From CAVYXZ01 sp965223835 (lineage in GTDB: Bacteria; Chloroflexota; Anaerolineae; Aggregatilineales; Phototrophicaceae): 64,000 bases of DNA. The stretch lies in contig CBDCXQ010000001.1 of the NCBI GenBank assembly GCA_965223835.1, positions 62,001 through 126,000 on the forward strand. The letters run 5' to 3'. The notes under the pieces were generated by a model, which was not told where the DNA came from, ran no database searches, and saw nothing but the letters and a program-made list of their open reading frames with translations. Below are positions 8,645-16,785 of the stretch, piece by piece (positions within the stretch are counted from its first letter, which is position 1; each line of letters starts with the position of its first letter). The position numbers and the translations under genes are program-made.

Positions 8645-9346
8645 TTAGCTGATGCGTTCAATAACGATCTGGGCGACTGGATCGTTCCAACCGTGCAGCC
8701 CAGCCTGTAGATCGTTGTTGCCAACGATGCCCGGATGCAGCCTAATGACGCCGTTTTCCGCCAGGGCCGGGTTGGAGGTGCCGGTGCCCGGGTCGCTGGA
8801 TGGCACACCCGTCAGCGCCGGACAGGGCGGTACGATGTCGGCGAAGTCCTCGGTGTTGATCTCGGTTCCGGCGTCATAGCCGTTGGCGTACAACGTAGCG
8901 CTGTCACCGACTTGCTTGGGCAGGCGCACGCTATCCACGCCGGTAAAGCCATCATTGGTGCAGATCAACATCGAAGCAAACGACAGATATTTGGCACCCT
9001 GCGCTGAGGTGAGTTCAACCGTGACACTTTGACCCGGCATCACCGGGGGCGGGTCTCCCGCCACGGCCACGACAAAATCATGGACATGCTTGGCATTGCT
9101 GACAACATCAACCAGCGGCGCTAGATTACCGTTTTCGGCGATTTCCTGAATACCGGGGCTAGCGGGTTGACCTATCTCGAACAGATTGATGGATTGGCGA
9201 TGCACAGCGATCAAGGGCGGTGTTAGTGGCTGACCGCCGGTCAGGTTCGTGATCGTCACCCGGTAGGTTGCCGTATTCTGGGCTGAGACGGCGCTGGCTG
9301 CCAGCACAAAAATAAGTAATAGAACGAAAAGACGCAACTTCTTCAT
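8645..9346 (-). CDS. Secreted spondin-domain protein
   Basis: This protein of about 233 residues has a clear Sec signal peptide (MKKLRLFVLLLIFVLAASAVSAQ). The mature part looks like a bacterial Spondin_N domain: YRVTITNLTGGQPLTPPLIAVH at the start, then SVTVELTSAQGAKYLSFASMLICTNDGF and GIVGNNDL near the end. In bacteria the domain is found on exported proteins of unknown binding partner; in animals it mediates matrix adhesion. AGGAGGA lies 6 nt before the ATG at 9346, which is preferred over the TTG one codon earlier. The terminator lies directly downstream. Confidence 0.8.
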   Translation of the reverse strand: MKKLRLFVLLLIFVLAASAVSAQNTATYRVTITNLTGGQPLTPPLIAVHRQSINLFEIGQPASPGIQEIAENGNLAPLVDVVSNAKHVHDFVVAVAGDPPPVMPGQSVTVELTSAQGAKYLSFASMLICTNDGFTGVDSVRLPKQVGDSATLYANGYDAGTEINTEDFADIVPPCPALTGVPSSDPGTGTSNPALAENGVIRLHPGIVGNNDLQAGLHGWNDPVAQIVIERIS

Positions 9347-9496
9347 CAATAGTCCTCCTCATACAACCAACTTGTCGAGATTGACAAGCTGAAGGCAGTT
9401 TATGGTGAAAAAGTTACGCACCCGTTACGTTGATCTTACGAAAATCTGAACAATGTTTCGTAATGTTTTCTATGATGCCGGTGAACTACCTGGCAC

Positions 9497-10381
9497 TTAC
9501 GGTAGGCGCAGGTCAACATCTGCCCATTCCTGAACTGGCGAGAAACTCTTGACGGTGAGCGGGACAACGAATTCGGGTCGCTGGTAAAGTGCTTGTTTTT
9601 CTGCCAGATGGCCCCGCTGAGTTACCTGCGCAACCTCATCCAGCAACGTTAGGTCTTCGTTCGTTGGTTCATAGTCATAATCCATAAGGCCCCAGTTATC
9701 CCAAAGCAGCAGTTCCATGCGATTCTGTGTTGCCAGATCGTGAATGAGCCGGTTACGGATAAACCACCAGTCGCGTATATATTCATCGTTGGGATGGACA
9801 CCATAATTCTGCGGATCATCATCACCACACCGACAGACTTCCCAGGCCTGGCCGCCGACGACAAACCGATCACGCGGAATATCGGTGACATCAAAATCGA
9901 TCTGATTATGTTCAATGAGCCATTCGGATTGTTCGGGGTCCACCAATCGCCAGCGTTGTTGAGCGGCATCCCAGATCTCGGCTACAACATGATCGGTTTT
10001 AAACCCGGGAACTTTGACATTGATATAGGTGGCGAAACCGACCCGCGATCGTGCCGGAATGCCGATATGTCGCGCCATCGTCACTAACAGTAAGGCAGCA
10101 TCGCGGCAGCAGCCGATGAACCGCTGCTCACGGTCACGGGCGACATGCAGGGGCCGCGAATCTAGCGTGTGTATTCGTTCGAGCATAGCGGGCATGTAGC
10201 GGGTATCGACCTCGGCATTGCGCGTTTTCGGCAGGTCTTTGGTCGTGCTGTAATGCATGTACACGCCCTGCACCAGTTTGCACAGGCCGGGAATATCACC
10301 CGGTAGATGTTCAAAATACTTCACGCCTGCGCCCGGATGACTGATGACGCCATGTTCCAGGTAGAATGTCTGTTCATCCAT
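9497..10381 (-). CDS. Transglutaminase-like cysteine protein
   Basis: This is a 294-residue soluble protein with a transglutaminase/papain-like core. The catalytic triad is readable: Cys in GCCRDAALLL (most likely C92), His in KTDHVVAEIWD (H131) and Asp in RWRLVDPE (D148). The loop HIGIPARSRVGFATY between Cys and His is typical of the Transglut_core family. Bacterial members are more often proteases or amidases than cross-linkers. There is no signal peptide, so it is probably cytoplasmic. AGGAGG lies 9 nt before the ATG. It is divergent from the LysM genes, with about 210 bases between. Confidence 0.82.
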   Translation of the reverse strand: MDEQTFYLEHGVISHPGAGVKYFEHLPGDIPGLCKLVQGVYMHYSTTKDLPKTRNAEVDTRYMPAMLERIHTLDSRPLHVARDREQRFIGCCRDAALLLVTMARHIGIPARSRVGFATYINVKVPGFKTDHVVAEIWDAAQQRWRLVDPEQSEWLIEHNQIDFDVTDIPRDRFVVGGQAWEVCRCGDDDPQNYGVHPNDEYIRDWWFIRNRLIHDLATQNRMELLLWDNWGLMDYDYEPTNEDLTLLDEVAQVTQRGHLAEKQALYQRPEFVVPLTVKSFSPVQEWADVDLRLP

Positions 10382-10458
10382 TATTGTACGCCTCCTCTAA
10401 GATCATGTCATCATTGTAGGCTGATACCGGCGGTCACAATAACCCCAAAATTGGTGTT

Positions 10459-10488
10459 TTGTAATCGTATCTGGTACATTAGTGTTAT
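10459..10488 (+). promoter_or_regulatory. Possible promoter for LysM gene
   Basis: TTGTAA at 10459-10464 and TGTTAT at 10483-10488 are spaced by 18 bases, upstream of the first LysM gene. A second possible -10, TACAAT at 10550-10555, is nearer the start codon but lacks a good -35. Which one is used cannot be told. Confidence 0.3.
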
Positions 10489-10594
10489 GCTGGGCAGCAT
10501 TAATTGCTCTGGGACTTTTCCCTCAATACCCCTTCCACCACATTTGGCATACAATAGAAACGGTACTCACGCTCACACCGGGAGGTGCTTGCTA

Positions 10595-11422
10595 ATGATG
10601 CGCAAATTATTCGTGGTGCTGCTGTTGACGTTGCTGATTATTCCAGCAGTGACCGCTCAAGATGAAGAGTATCGTGTGCGCTATGGCGATACGCTCGATG
10701 AGATTGCCCAGGAACGGGATGTTTCGGTGGCCTGTCTGGCCGGGGCCAATGATCTGGTCAATGCCAATCAACTCACCTATGCGCAGATCTTGATTATCCC
10801 TGACGACTGCGACCCCTATGACTCAATTGAGTCGGATATTCTCAGCAATATGGATGACCTGAGTTCAATGGAACTGGGTGATTCGGAATTAGGCCGGGGC
10901 GGTGGTCAGTCGATGATGGAACCAGATGCTAATGCTGACGAGCAAGGTGACGCCGACACTGACATGAGCATGGATGCCGAGATGCCACTTGATGAAACAT
11001 ACGTGGTGGTTGCCGGGGACAATCTGACGAAGATCGCAGCCAACTTTGACGTCACCGCACTATGTCTCCAACAGGTGAATAATATCATCAACCCGGACCT
11101 GATCTATACCGGCCAGGAACTCTTAATCAGTGGGGCGTGTCAGGGCGGTGGCGGCGACAATATGTCAACCTTCGGCGTGCGCCAATGCATGTTTGACCGC
11201 AATGCCGGACGCACGGTTAGCGGTGGCGTCTATGTCGTGCAAGCCGGGGACACACTGGACTTTATCGGCTGTGATTTAGGGTTTTCCACCTCCTGCCTGG
11301 CCGAGGTCAATGGGCTGGAGAATCGTGGTGGCATTATCGCCATTGGTCAGCGCCTGACGATCAGTTCAAGCTGTGCGGGTTGGGATGGACCACCCGGCCC
11401 CGGCGATCTGGCGAATAGCTAA
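10595..11422 (+). CDS. Secreted protein with three LysM-like modules
   Basis: This protein of about 275 residues starts with a Sec signal peptide (MMRKLFVVLLLTLLIIPAVTAQ). Three LysM modules follow at about 26-72 (YRVRYGDTLDEIAQERDV), 131-178 (YVVVAGDNLTKIAANFDV) and 210-260 (YVVQAGDTLDFIGCDLGF). LysM binds N-acetylglucosamine-containing glycans. Each module has a Cys after the first helix and another at its end (for example C48 and C72), suggesting one disulfide per module. Acidic Asp/Met-rich linkers separate them. The frame is open far upstream, but GGAGG at 10581-10585 and the signal peptide fix the start at 10595. The next gene is a paralogue. Confidence 0.82.
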   Translation: MMRKLFVVLLLTLLIIPAVTAQDEEYRVRYGDTLDEIAQERDVSVACLAGANDLVNANQLTYAQILIIPDDCDPYDSIESDILSNMDDLSSMELGDSELGRGGGQSMMEPDANADEQGDADTDMSMDAEMPLDETYVVVAGDNLTKIAANFDVTALCLQQVNNIINPDLIYTGQELLISGACQGGGGDNMSTFGVRQCMFDRNAGRTVSGGVYVVQAGDTLDFIGCDLGFSTSCLAEVNGLENRGGIIAIGQRLTISSSCAGWDGPPGPGDLANS

Positions 11423-11493
11423 TCTTATACAGAGAAACGCAGATTTCTCGATATTCATCCTTTATTTTCGTGGATTATTCCTATGGAGGCACG

Positions 11494-12231
11494 ATGCCAA
11501 AGATTATCCCAATCATCTTGATGGTTCTTATCGCCCTGAGTGTAATCGCCGTCAGTGCTCAGGATTCGACTTATACGGTGGAATATGGTGATGTGTTGGA
11601 TGTCATCGCTGCCGGGTTCGATGTATCGGTTAATTGCCTGGCAGAGCAAAGTGGCCTGGACAATCCGAATGATGTGCGTCCCGGCGCGACGCTGGTTATT
11701 AGTAGCGCTTGTCCACCTTACGATGGCTTGATTCCGATTGAGCGTGACCCCGATGCTGTTGCCGACGATCAGGGGGGCGGCAGCACGGCTCAGAGCCGTA
11801 ACGGGTACGTCGTGGTGCGTGGTGATGTGCTGGATTTGATTGCAGCGTCGTTTGATGTGGCTGTCGGCTGTCTCGCAGAAGCCAACGAACTGGCTGATCC
11901 GGGGGAGATTTTCATCGGCGATGTCATTACTGTCGATAGAAGCTGCCCACCCTACGACGGTGTGGCGTTTGTGCCCAACCCACGTGATAGCGACGATGAT
12001 GGCACGCAAGATCGCGGCGGTGGGACCAGTGCCAGCGCGGCATCCGGTGATTCGTACATCGTGCAGCGCGGTGAAGTGATTGACCTGATCGCGGCCAAGC
12101 ACAATGTCGAGGTTGCCTGCCTCGTGGCGGCCAATCCGCAACTGGACGATGCGTTACGCATCTACCCCGGCGACGAGATCACGATTGACTCCTCCTGCCC
12201 GCCGTATGATGGCGAGGCACTAAACACCTGA
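11494..12231 (+). CDS. Secreted protein with three LysM-like modules, paralogue
   Basis: This protein of 245 residues has a Sec signal peptide (MPKIIPIILMVLIALSVIAVSAQ) and three LysM-like modules. They begin YTVEYGDVLDVIAAGFDV, YVVVRGDVLDLIAASFDV and YIVQRGEVIDLIAAKHNV, and each closes with a copy of SCPPYDG or ACPPYDG. The paired cysteines and the CPPYDG ending are shared by all three, so the modules arose by internal duplication. Gly/Asp/Ser-rich linkers join them. GGAGG lies 4 nt before the ATG at 11494. It is probably co-transcribed with the preceding LysM gene and ends at a hairpin. Confidence 0.82.
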   Translation: MPKIIPIILMVLIALSVIAVSAQDSTYTVEYGDVLDVIAAGFDVSVNCLAEQSGLDNPNDVRPGATLVISSACPPYDGLIPIERDPDAVADDQGGGSTAQSRNGYVVVRGDVLDLIAASFDVAVGCLAEANELADPGEIFIGDVITVDRSCPPYDGVAFVPNPRDSDDDGTQDRGGGTSASAASGDSYIVQRGEVIDLIAAKHNVEVACLVAANPQLDDALRIYPGDEITIDSSCPPYDGEALNT

Positions 12232-12255
12232 ACTTCAGCTATTGGACGATTATTT

Positions 12256-12287
12256 AACAGCCTGTGAATGTGCATTCATGGGCTGTT
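12256..12287 (+). terminator. Long palindromic hairpin after LysM genes
   Basis: AACAGCC..TGAATG..CATTCA..GGCTGTT forms a nearly perfect 32-base hairpin (only the TG/TG steps do not pair) 25 bases after the LysM stop codon. The run of T after it is short (TTT), so termination is likely but not certain. Confidence 0.55.
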
Positions 12288-12353
12288 TGGGTATGATATG
12301 CAGAATACTCGGTGTATCCTGATCTTAAATTAATATCGTGCTGGAGATTGTTT

Positions 12354-13142
12354 ATGACGACAACATTTACTCATTTACGTACCCATTATGATGAGCACGG
12401 CTATGTGATCGCGCGCGGCGCGATTGATGCCGATCTCGCTGCTGAGACCGCCGATCATGTCCAATGGCTTATTCGAAAATACCCGGATACACGCCCGGAA
12501 CATCTGCACCACCATTTGCTGGTGAATGATCCGTTTATGCATCGGTTAGTGGGTGATGAACGCCTGTTGGATATTACCGAGCAGTTCATTGGCCCGAATA
12601 TTGCCCTGTACGCCGCTCACTATATCGCCAAGCGCCCACTGGATGGTCAGGCTGTGTTGTGGCATCAAGATGGGACCTACTGGCCGATAGAGCCAATGGA
12701 GGTGGTAACGTTGTGGGTGGCGGGCACCGATGCCACCATTGAGAATGGCTGTTTGCGGGTGTTGCCGGGGACGCAAAATGCCAAACTGCTCTCGCGGGCG
12801 GAACTGCAAGATGTGGACGATGGCAAAAATGTGCTGGCGTCGGGCATTCACCCGTCACAGATTGACGACTCGGATGTGGTGGAACTCGAACTCAAGGCCG
12901 GGGACGTCTCAATTCATAACCCGCGCATCATTCATGGCTCCAATCCCAACACGTCCGATCAATGGCGGGTTGGCCTCACACTGCGCTACATTCCCACCTC
13001 AACCTGGGTCAAAACCGAAGATCATGCCTGCGTCTTGCTGCGGGGTGCAGCAGCACCGGGCGTCATGAATGTATATGCGGAACAACCCCGCTTTATTCCA
13101 GGTGACCATATGCCGTTCAAAGACCATGAGGATTGGTTGTAA
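12354..13142 (+). CDS. Phytanoyl-CoA dioxygenase (PhyH) family protein 2
   Basis: This 262-residue Fe(II)/2-oxoglutarate oxygenase of the PhyH family has the metal-binding H-x-D in VLWHQDGTYWP, the distal H in RIIHGSNPNTS, and the 2-oxoglutarate arginine in QWRVGLTLRYIP. The piece ENGCLRVLPGTQNAK is the family's PG-S/T segment. It is not a close copy of the PhyH protein at 2175-2948. Substrates in this family range from phytanoyl-CoA to halogenated and aminoglycoside-like natural products, so the reaction is unknown. GGAG lies about 8 nt before the ATG at 12354, which is preferred over an ATG 14 codons upstream. Confidence 0.85.
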   Translation: MTTTFTHLRTHYDEHGYVIARGAIDADLAAETADHVQWLIRKYPDTRPEHLHHHLLVNDPFMHRLVGDERLLDITEQFIGPNIALYAAHYIAKRPLDGQAVLWHQDGTYWPIEPMEVVTLWVAGTDATIENGCLRVLPGTQNAKLLSRAELQDVDDGKNVLASGIHPSQIDDSDVVELELKAGDVSIHNPRIIHGSNPNTSDQWRVGLTLRYIPTSTWVKTEDHACVLLRGAAAPGVMNVYAEQPRFIPGDHMPFKDHEDWL

Positions 13143-13189
13143 TAAAGGGCGACACGCATGCCGCCCGCTTACATCATTTTCAACGGCGT

Positions 13190-14842
13190 TTAACGCACAC
13201 CCCAGAACCGCACTGATTGATCGCTGCTGACAGAGATGAGGGCTGCGCTGTTGGGCGTAAAGACCAGATCGCCGACCCGTGCTTCATGACCGCTCAGTCG
13301 GGTCAATTCTGTTCCCGCGCTGACATCCCATACCCGAATCGCATAATCCGGGGCTGCATCACTGCCACCAGCCACCGCCAACAAGGCACCATCCGGGCTG
13401 AAGGCCAGGGTTTGCGCCGCGAGACCGGCATTGGCGACCATGCTCGCCTGTGTCCGGTTGGCAACATCCCACAAAATAATGGTGCCGTCGCTGCCTGCCG
13501 AGGCTAATAATGTGCCATCGGGGCTAAACACCAGGTCAACAACCGGCCCCGCATGATCTTCCAGCGTCGCCATGTTCGTCGCATTTGCCGGGTCCCATAA
13601 GCGCACGGTACCATCGTCGCTGGCCGATGCCAGCAAGGTTCCATCGGGGCTATAGGCCAGGGCATTGACCAGCGCCGTATGACCACCGAGCGCGGCCTGT
13701 TGTTGGACATTCTCGACATCCCACAGCAGGATCGCGTTGGTTTTGTCAACTTCAGCCGCCGTGAGCGCCAGCCCACCGGCAGAGGCGACGGTTTGACCAT
13801 CAGGTGCGTAGGCGACGGCACTGATGGGTTCTTCATGGGATTGGTCGAACCAGCGTTCCAACACCTGACTTTCTGGTTCGGTAGACCACAGCCGCACGCC
13901 GCCGGTTTCATCGCCGAGCAGCAGCAGCCGACCATCCGGGCTGGAAGTGATCGCGCTGAGTTGCTCAACGCCGCGCAGTAGCTGGGGCGGACGATCCAGC
14001 GCCATCAGATCATAGAGCCAGACACCGCCCGTTCCGGTTCCTCCCAGCACGGCCAGCACCGGTCGGTCCGGGTCAAGCGCCAACCCATTGACGACATTGC
14101 CCTCAACGCGTGAGACTTCTGTCATTTGGGCAGCGTTGGCGATAGTGAGTGGTTGCGGATTGGACGGCAGCGGTAAACCTTGCGCCGGTTCCAGCCAGTA
14201 CACCCCATCCCGTCCCTCAACCGTCCAACCGACCTGACCATCAAAGTCCACCTGCCACCACACCTGACCATCGGCACACAGCGGACCGGCAACCACATCA
14301 AGAATCGCGCCGCCGGGGATTTCGCCAATGACGGCACCACTATCACTGGGTTCGATTCGCTCAATAATGGGTGGTCCCTGGGCGACTTGCACCTGGACTC
14401 CAGCAGTAATGCGCCGGGGCAGGTAAATAACGCCGGGTTCAGGTTCCGGGCAACCGATGGCGGTATCAATGGTATCCTCACCCACTGGAGTCGGCGTGGC
14501 CTGCGCCAGCTCAGCCTCGCTCACCCGACTGCACAGAATGACGATATTGCCATCCGCCGATACCCGATAATCGTAGATAACTTCATTATAAGTCAACAGA
14601 AATTTAAAGCCCTGAGTCACGACCTGGGCATAGGCTCGGTCTTCCTCCGGGCAGCCCAGGCTGAGATCGGGATACAAATCCTGTGACCAACGCCAGTTCG
14701 AGAGGTCGTTAATCGTCAAATTACGATTTACCGCCGCGCTGAGGTTTGCCAGTGCCCGGTCAATCTGGTCGGGCGCACCCTGCGCCATGATTCCAATGGC
14801 TGGAAATAAAAATAACAGTAACAGCACCAATCGTCGCAGCAT
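13190..14842 (-). CDS. Secreted SH3-like and WD40 repeat protein
   Basis: This protein of about 550 residues has a signal peptide (MLRRLVLLLLFLFPAIGIMAQ). After it comes a conserved segment (WRWSQDLYPDLSLGCPEEDRAYAQVVTQGFKFLLTYNEVIYDYR) seen in several secreted Chloroflexota-style proteins. An SH3b-like region follows (QVWWQVDFDGQVGWTVEGRDGVYWLEP), then about seven WD40 repeats from residue 250 to the end with typical closings such as DGTVRLWDPA and DGTIILWDVA. It is a scaffold or ligand-binding propeller outside the membrane, with no catalytic motif. Upstream ATGs at 14851 and 14860 are possible; 14842 has GAAAGG about 10 nt before it. It is divergent from the AAA ATPase gene. Confidence 0.78.
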   Translation of the reverse strand: MLRRLVLLLLFLFPAIGIMAQGAPDQIDRALANLSAAVNRNLTINDLSNWRWSQDLYPDLSLGCPEEDRAYAQVVTQGFKFLLTYNEVIYDYRVSADGNIVILCSRVSEAELAQATPTPVGEDTIDTAIGCPEPEPGVIYLPRRITAGVQVQVAQGPPIIERIEPSDSGAVIGEIPGGAILDVVAGPLCADGQVWWQVDFDGQVGWTVEGRDGVYWLEPAQGLPLPSNPQPLTIANAAQMTEVSRVEGNVVNGLALDPDRPVLAVLGGTGTGGVWLYDLMALDRPPQLLRGVEQLSAITSSPDGRLLLLGDETGGVRLWSTEPESQVLERWFDQSHEEPISAVAYAPDGQTVASAGGLALTAAEVDKTNAILLWDVENVQQQAALGGHTALVNALAYSPDGTLLASASDDGTVRLWDPANATNMATLEDHAGPVVDLVFSPDGTLLASAGSDGTIILWDVANRTQASMVANAGLAAQTLAFSPDGALLAVAGGSDAAPDYAIRVWDVSAGTELTRLSGHEARVGDLVFTPNSAALISVSSDQSVRFWGVR

Positions 14843-14961
14843 GTAACTCATACCTTTCATGATGACAGATTGCAGATCGCTCATGATTGTACCCGCAATT
14901 GTGGAGCATGTCGTTACACATTCTGGCGCAGAGAATTTGCCCAATACTTAGAAGAAAAATG

Positions 14962-14967
14962 TATAAT
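14962..14967 (+). promoter_or_regulatory. -10 element of AAA/DUF4276 operon
   Basis: A perfect TATAAT lies 31 bases before the AAA ATPase start. The best -35 candidate, TTGCCC at 14937-14942, would give a long 19-base spacer. The surrounding DNA is AT-rich, marking the edge of the acquired segment. Confidence 0.5.
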
Positions 14968-14998
14968 AAGTGCTTGTTAATCATTTTGAAGGTTAATT

Positions 14999-16126
14999 AT
15001 GGGTTCCCTTGACCGTATCCGCATCAAAGGCTTTAAATCTATCCGTGAGATGGATTTAGAATTAAATAAACTTAATGTTTTAATTGGCGCAAATGGGTCT
15101 GGTAAATCCAATTTTATTAAAGTGTTCACCCTATTAAATCAGATCCTCAATGGGAATTTGCAAAATTATGTTGCCCGATCTGGTGGTGCAGATCGATTAC
15201 TATATTATGGACAGAAAACAACTCAAGAAATCGAACTCCGTTCAACCTTCGGTCAAAATGGTTATGATGTGCGGTTAGGCGCAACCGCAGATGATAATTT
15301 ATACTTTGGACGAGAACAGATTTGGTACCATGATTATCATCGCTATACTCAGCCGCTTCGTATTACGCTGGGTAGCGGTCATCAAGAAACTGAACTATTT
15401 GAAGAGTCTCGGAAATATAATCACCGTGTTATCGCTGATTATGTAATTGAAAACATAAAAAGCTGGAAACTTTATCAGTTCCACGATACTAGCGATACTG
15501 CCCGTGTTAAATTGACCAGTGATATAGGCGATAATCAGTTTTTACGGCCTGATGCTGCCAATCTTGCTGCGTATCTATATCGTTTGCAGGAAACTGAATA
15601 TGATTACTATAGTCGCATCGTGCGTACCATCCGTAAAGTTACGCCATTTTTTGACGATTTTGACCTTCATCCATCAGCTCTAAATCCGGGAAAAATTCAA
15701 CTTGAGTGGCGCGAAATAGATTCGGACCAATACTTCAATGCCAGCATGTTGTCAGACGGAACGCTACGATTCATGAGCCTGGCAACGCTATTATTACAGC
15801 CCGAGGCCGATTTGCCGGATACTATTTTGATTGATGAGCCTGAACTCGGTTTGCATCCATTTGCAATCACGATGTTAGCTGGATTACTACGGAGTGCAGC
15901 CACAAAAACACAAGTTATTGTTGCCACGCAGTCTGTGCCACTGGTTAATCAATTTATACCTGAAGATATCATTGTCGTAGATCGTATTGACGGACAATCA
16001 ACATTCACTCGGTTGCGGGAAGCCAGTATCGAAAGCTGGTTAAAAAGTACTGATGAACAGGGGATGGGATACAGCGTTGGCGATTTGTGGGAGAAAAATG
16101 TCATCGGAGGTAGACCACAACCGTGA
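14999..16126 (+). CDS. AAA_21/AAA_15-type ATPase, OLD/PARIS-like
   Basis: This is a 375-residue SMC/RecF-like ATPase. It opens with IRIKGFKSIREMDLELNKLNVLIGANGSGKSNFIKVF (Walker A 30-37). The signature region MLSDGTLRFMSLATLLL is followed by Walker B (TILIDEPELGLHP, D279-E280) and the switch VIVATQS. This is the AAA_21 architecture of OLD-type, PARIS AriA-like and AbiL-like defence ATPases. It probably senses an invader product or DNA end and controls the partner encoded next, whose GTG overlaps this stop (GTGA). Codons are AT-rich (ata, aaa, tta) compared with flanking genes, suggesting horizontal acquisition. GAAGG precedes the ATG by 6 nt. Confidence 0.88.
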   Translation: MGSLDRIRIKGFKSIREMDLELNKLNVLIGANGSGKSNFIKVFTLLNQILNGNLQNYVARSGGADRLLYYGQKTTQEIELRSTFGQNGYDVRLGATADDNLYFGREQIWYHDYHRYTQPLRITLGSGHQETELFEESRKYNHRVIADYVIENIKSWKLYQFHDTSDTARVKLTSDIGDNQFLRPDAANLAAYLYRLQETEYDYYSRIVRTIRKVTPFFDDFDLHPSALNPGKIQLEWREIDSDQYFNASMLSDGTLRFMSLATLLLQPEADLPDTILIDEPELGLHPFAITMLAGLLRSAATKTQVIVATQSVPLVNQFIPEDIIVVDRIDGQSTFTRLREASIESWLKSTDEQGMGYSVGDLWEKNVIGGRPQP

Positions 16127-16785
16127 AGCAAATTTATATTCTAGCGGAAGGTCAGACTGAAGAGATTTTTATCCGGGATGTTCTACGACATCATTTAATG
16201 AAAAGACGCATTTATCCTAATGTCATTCTATCCACCACAAAAAGAGTACAGGGTGGTCCTAATTTTCGAGGTGGTGTCGTTTCCTATGGCAAAGTTAAGC
16301 ATGATCTGAAGCAATTATTGAACAACAGTCAAGCAGCTTTAGTCACAACTTTTTTGGATTACTATAATATACCTGCTGATTTTCCAGCCTTCTCCGAGCT
16401 TCCCGCTAAGGGAACGTGTTATGAGCGTGTCAAACATTTGGAACAAGCTTTTGCGGCTGATATTAATCATCCTAAGTTCATGCCTTACCTGGCATTGCAT
16501 CAGTTTGAAGCGATGTTGTTTGTAGACCCCTATGAAATTGATCGCAATATACCTGAAGCAAAGGCGTTAGAACGGTTTGAGAAAATCAAGGCGGCTTTTG
16601 CATCTCCTGAAGAAATTGATGAAGAACGTCCGCCCTCAAAACGTTTGTTGGAAATATTTCGAGGTTATCAAAAAACGTACCATAGCCCATTGATTGTTGA
16701 AGAAATTGGCCTTGAGAACATTCGTAACGAGTGTTCGCATTTTGCTGGTTGGCTTACACAAATTGAGGCTGTGAGTGATGCCTGA
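16123..16785 (+). CDS. DUF4276 protein, possible TOPRIM-like effector
   Basis: This 220-residue protein matches the DUF4276 style: IYILAEGQTEEIFIRDVL at the N terminus (E9 in EGQTE), FLDYYNIP (D79) and HQFEAMLFVDP. The EG-x-T-E and downstream acidic residue look like the metal site of a TOPRIM domain, as in OLD nucleases and PARIS AriB (DUF4435), but this is inference. DUF4276 genes often follow AAA_21 ATPase genes, as here with a 4-base GTGA overlap. It is likely the effector (nuclease or toxin) held in check by the ATPase. Base composition is AT-rich like its partner. Confidence 0.82.
   Translation: MKQIYILAEGQTEEIFIRDVLRHHLMKRRIYPNVILSTTKRVQGGPNFRGGVVSYGKVKHDLKQLLNNSQAALVTTFLDYYNIPADFPAFSELPAKGTCYERVKHLEQAFAADINHPKFMPYLALHQFEAMLFVDPYEIDRNIPEAKALERFEKIKAAFASPEEIDEERPPSKRLLEIFRGYQKTYHSPLIVEEIGLENIRNECSHFAGWLTQIEAVSDA

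Noticed and set aside
11455..12141. 228-residue minus-strand ORF opposite the second LysM gene
   Set aside because: The plus-strand frame has a signal peptide and LysM repeats; the antisense frame is long only because the repeats leave few stops.
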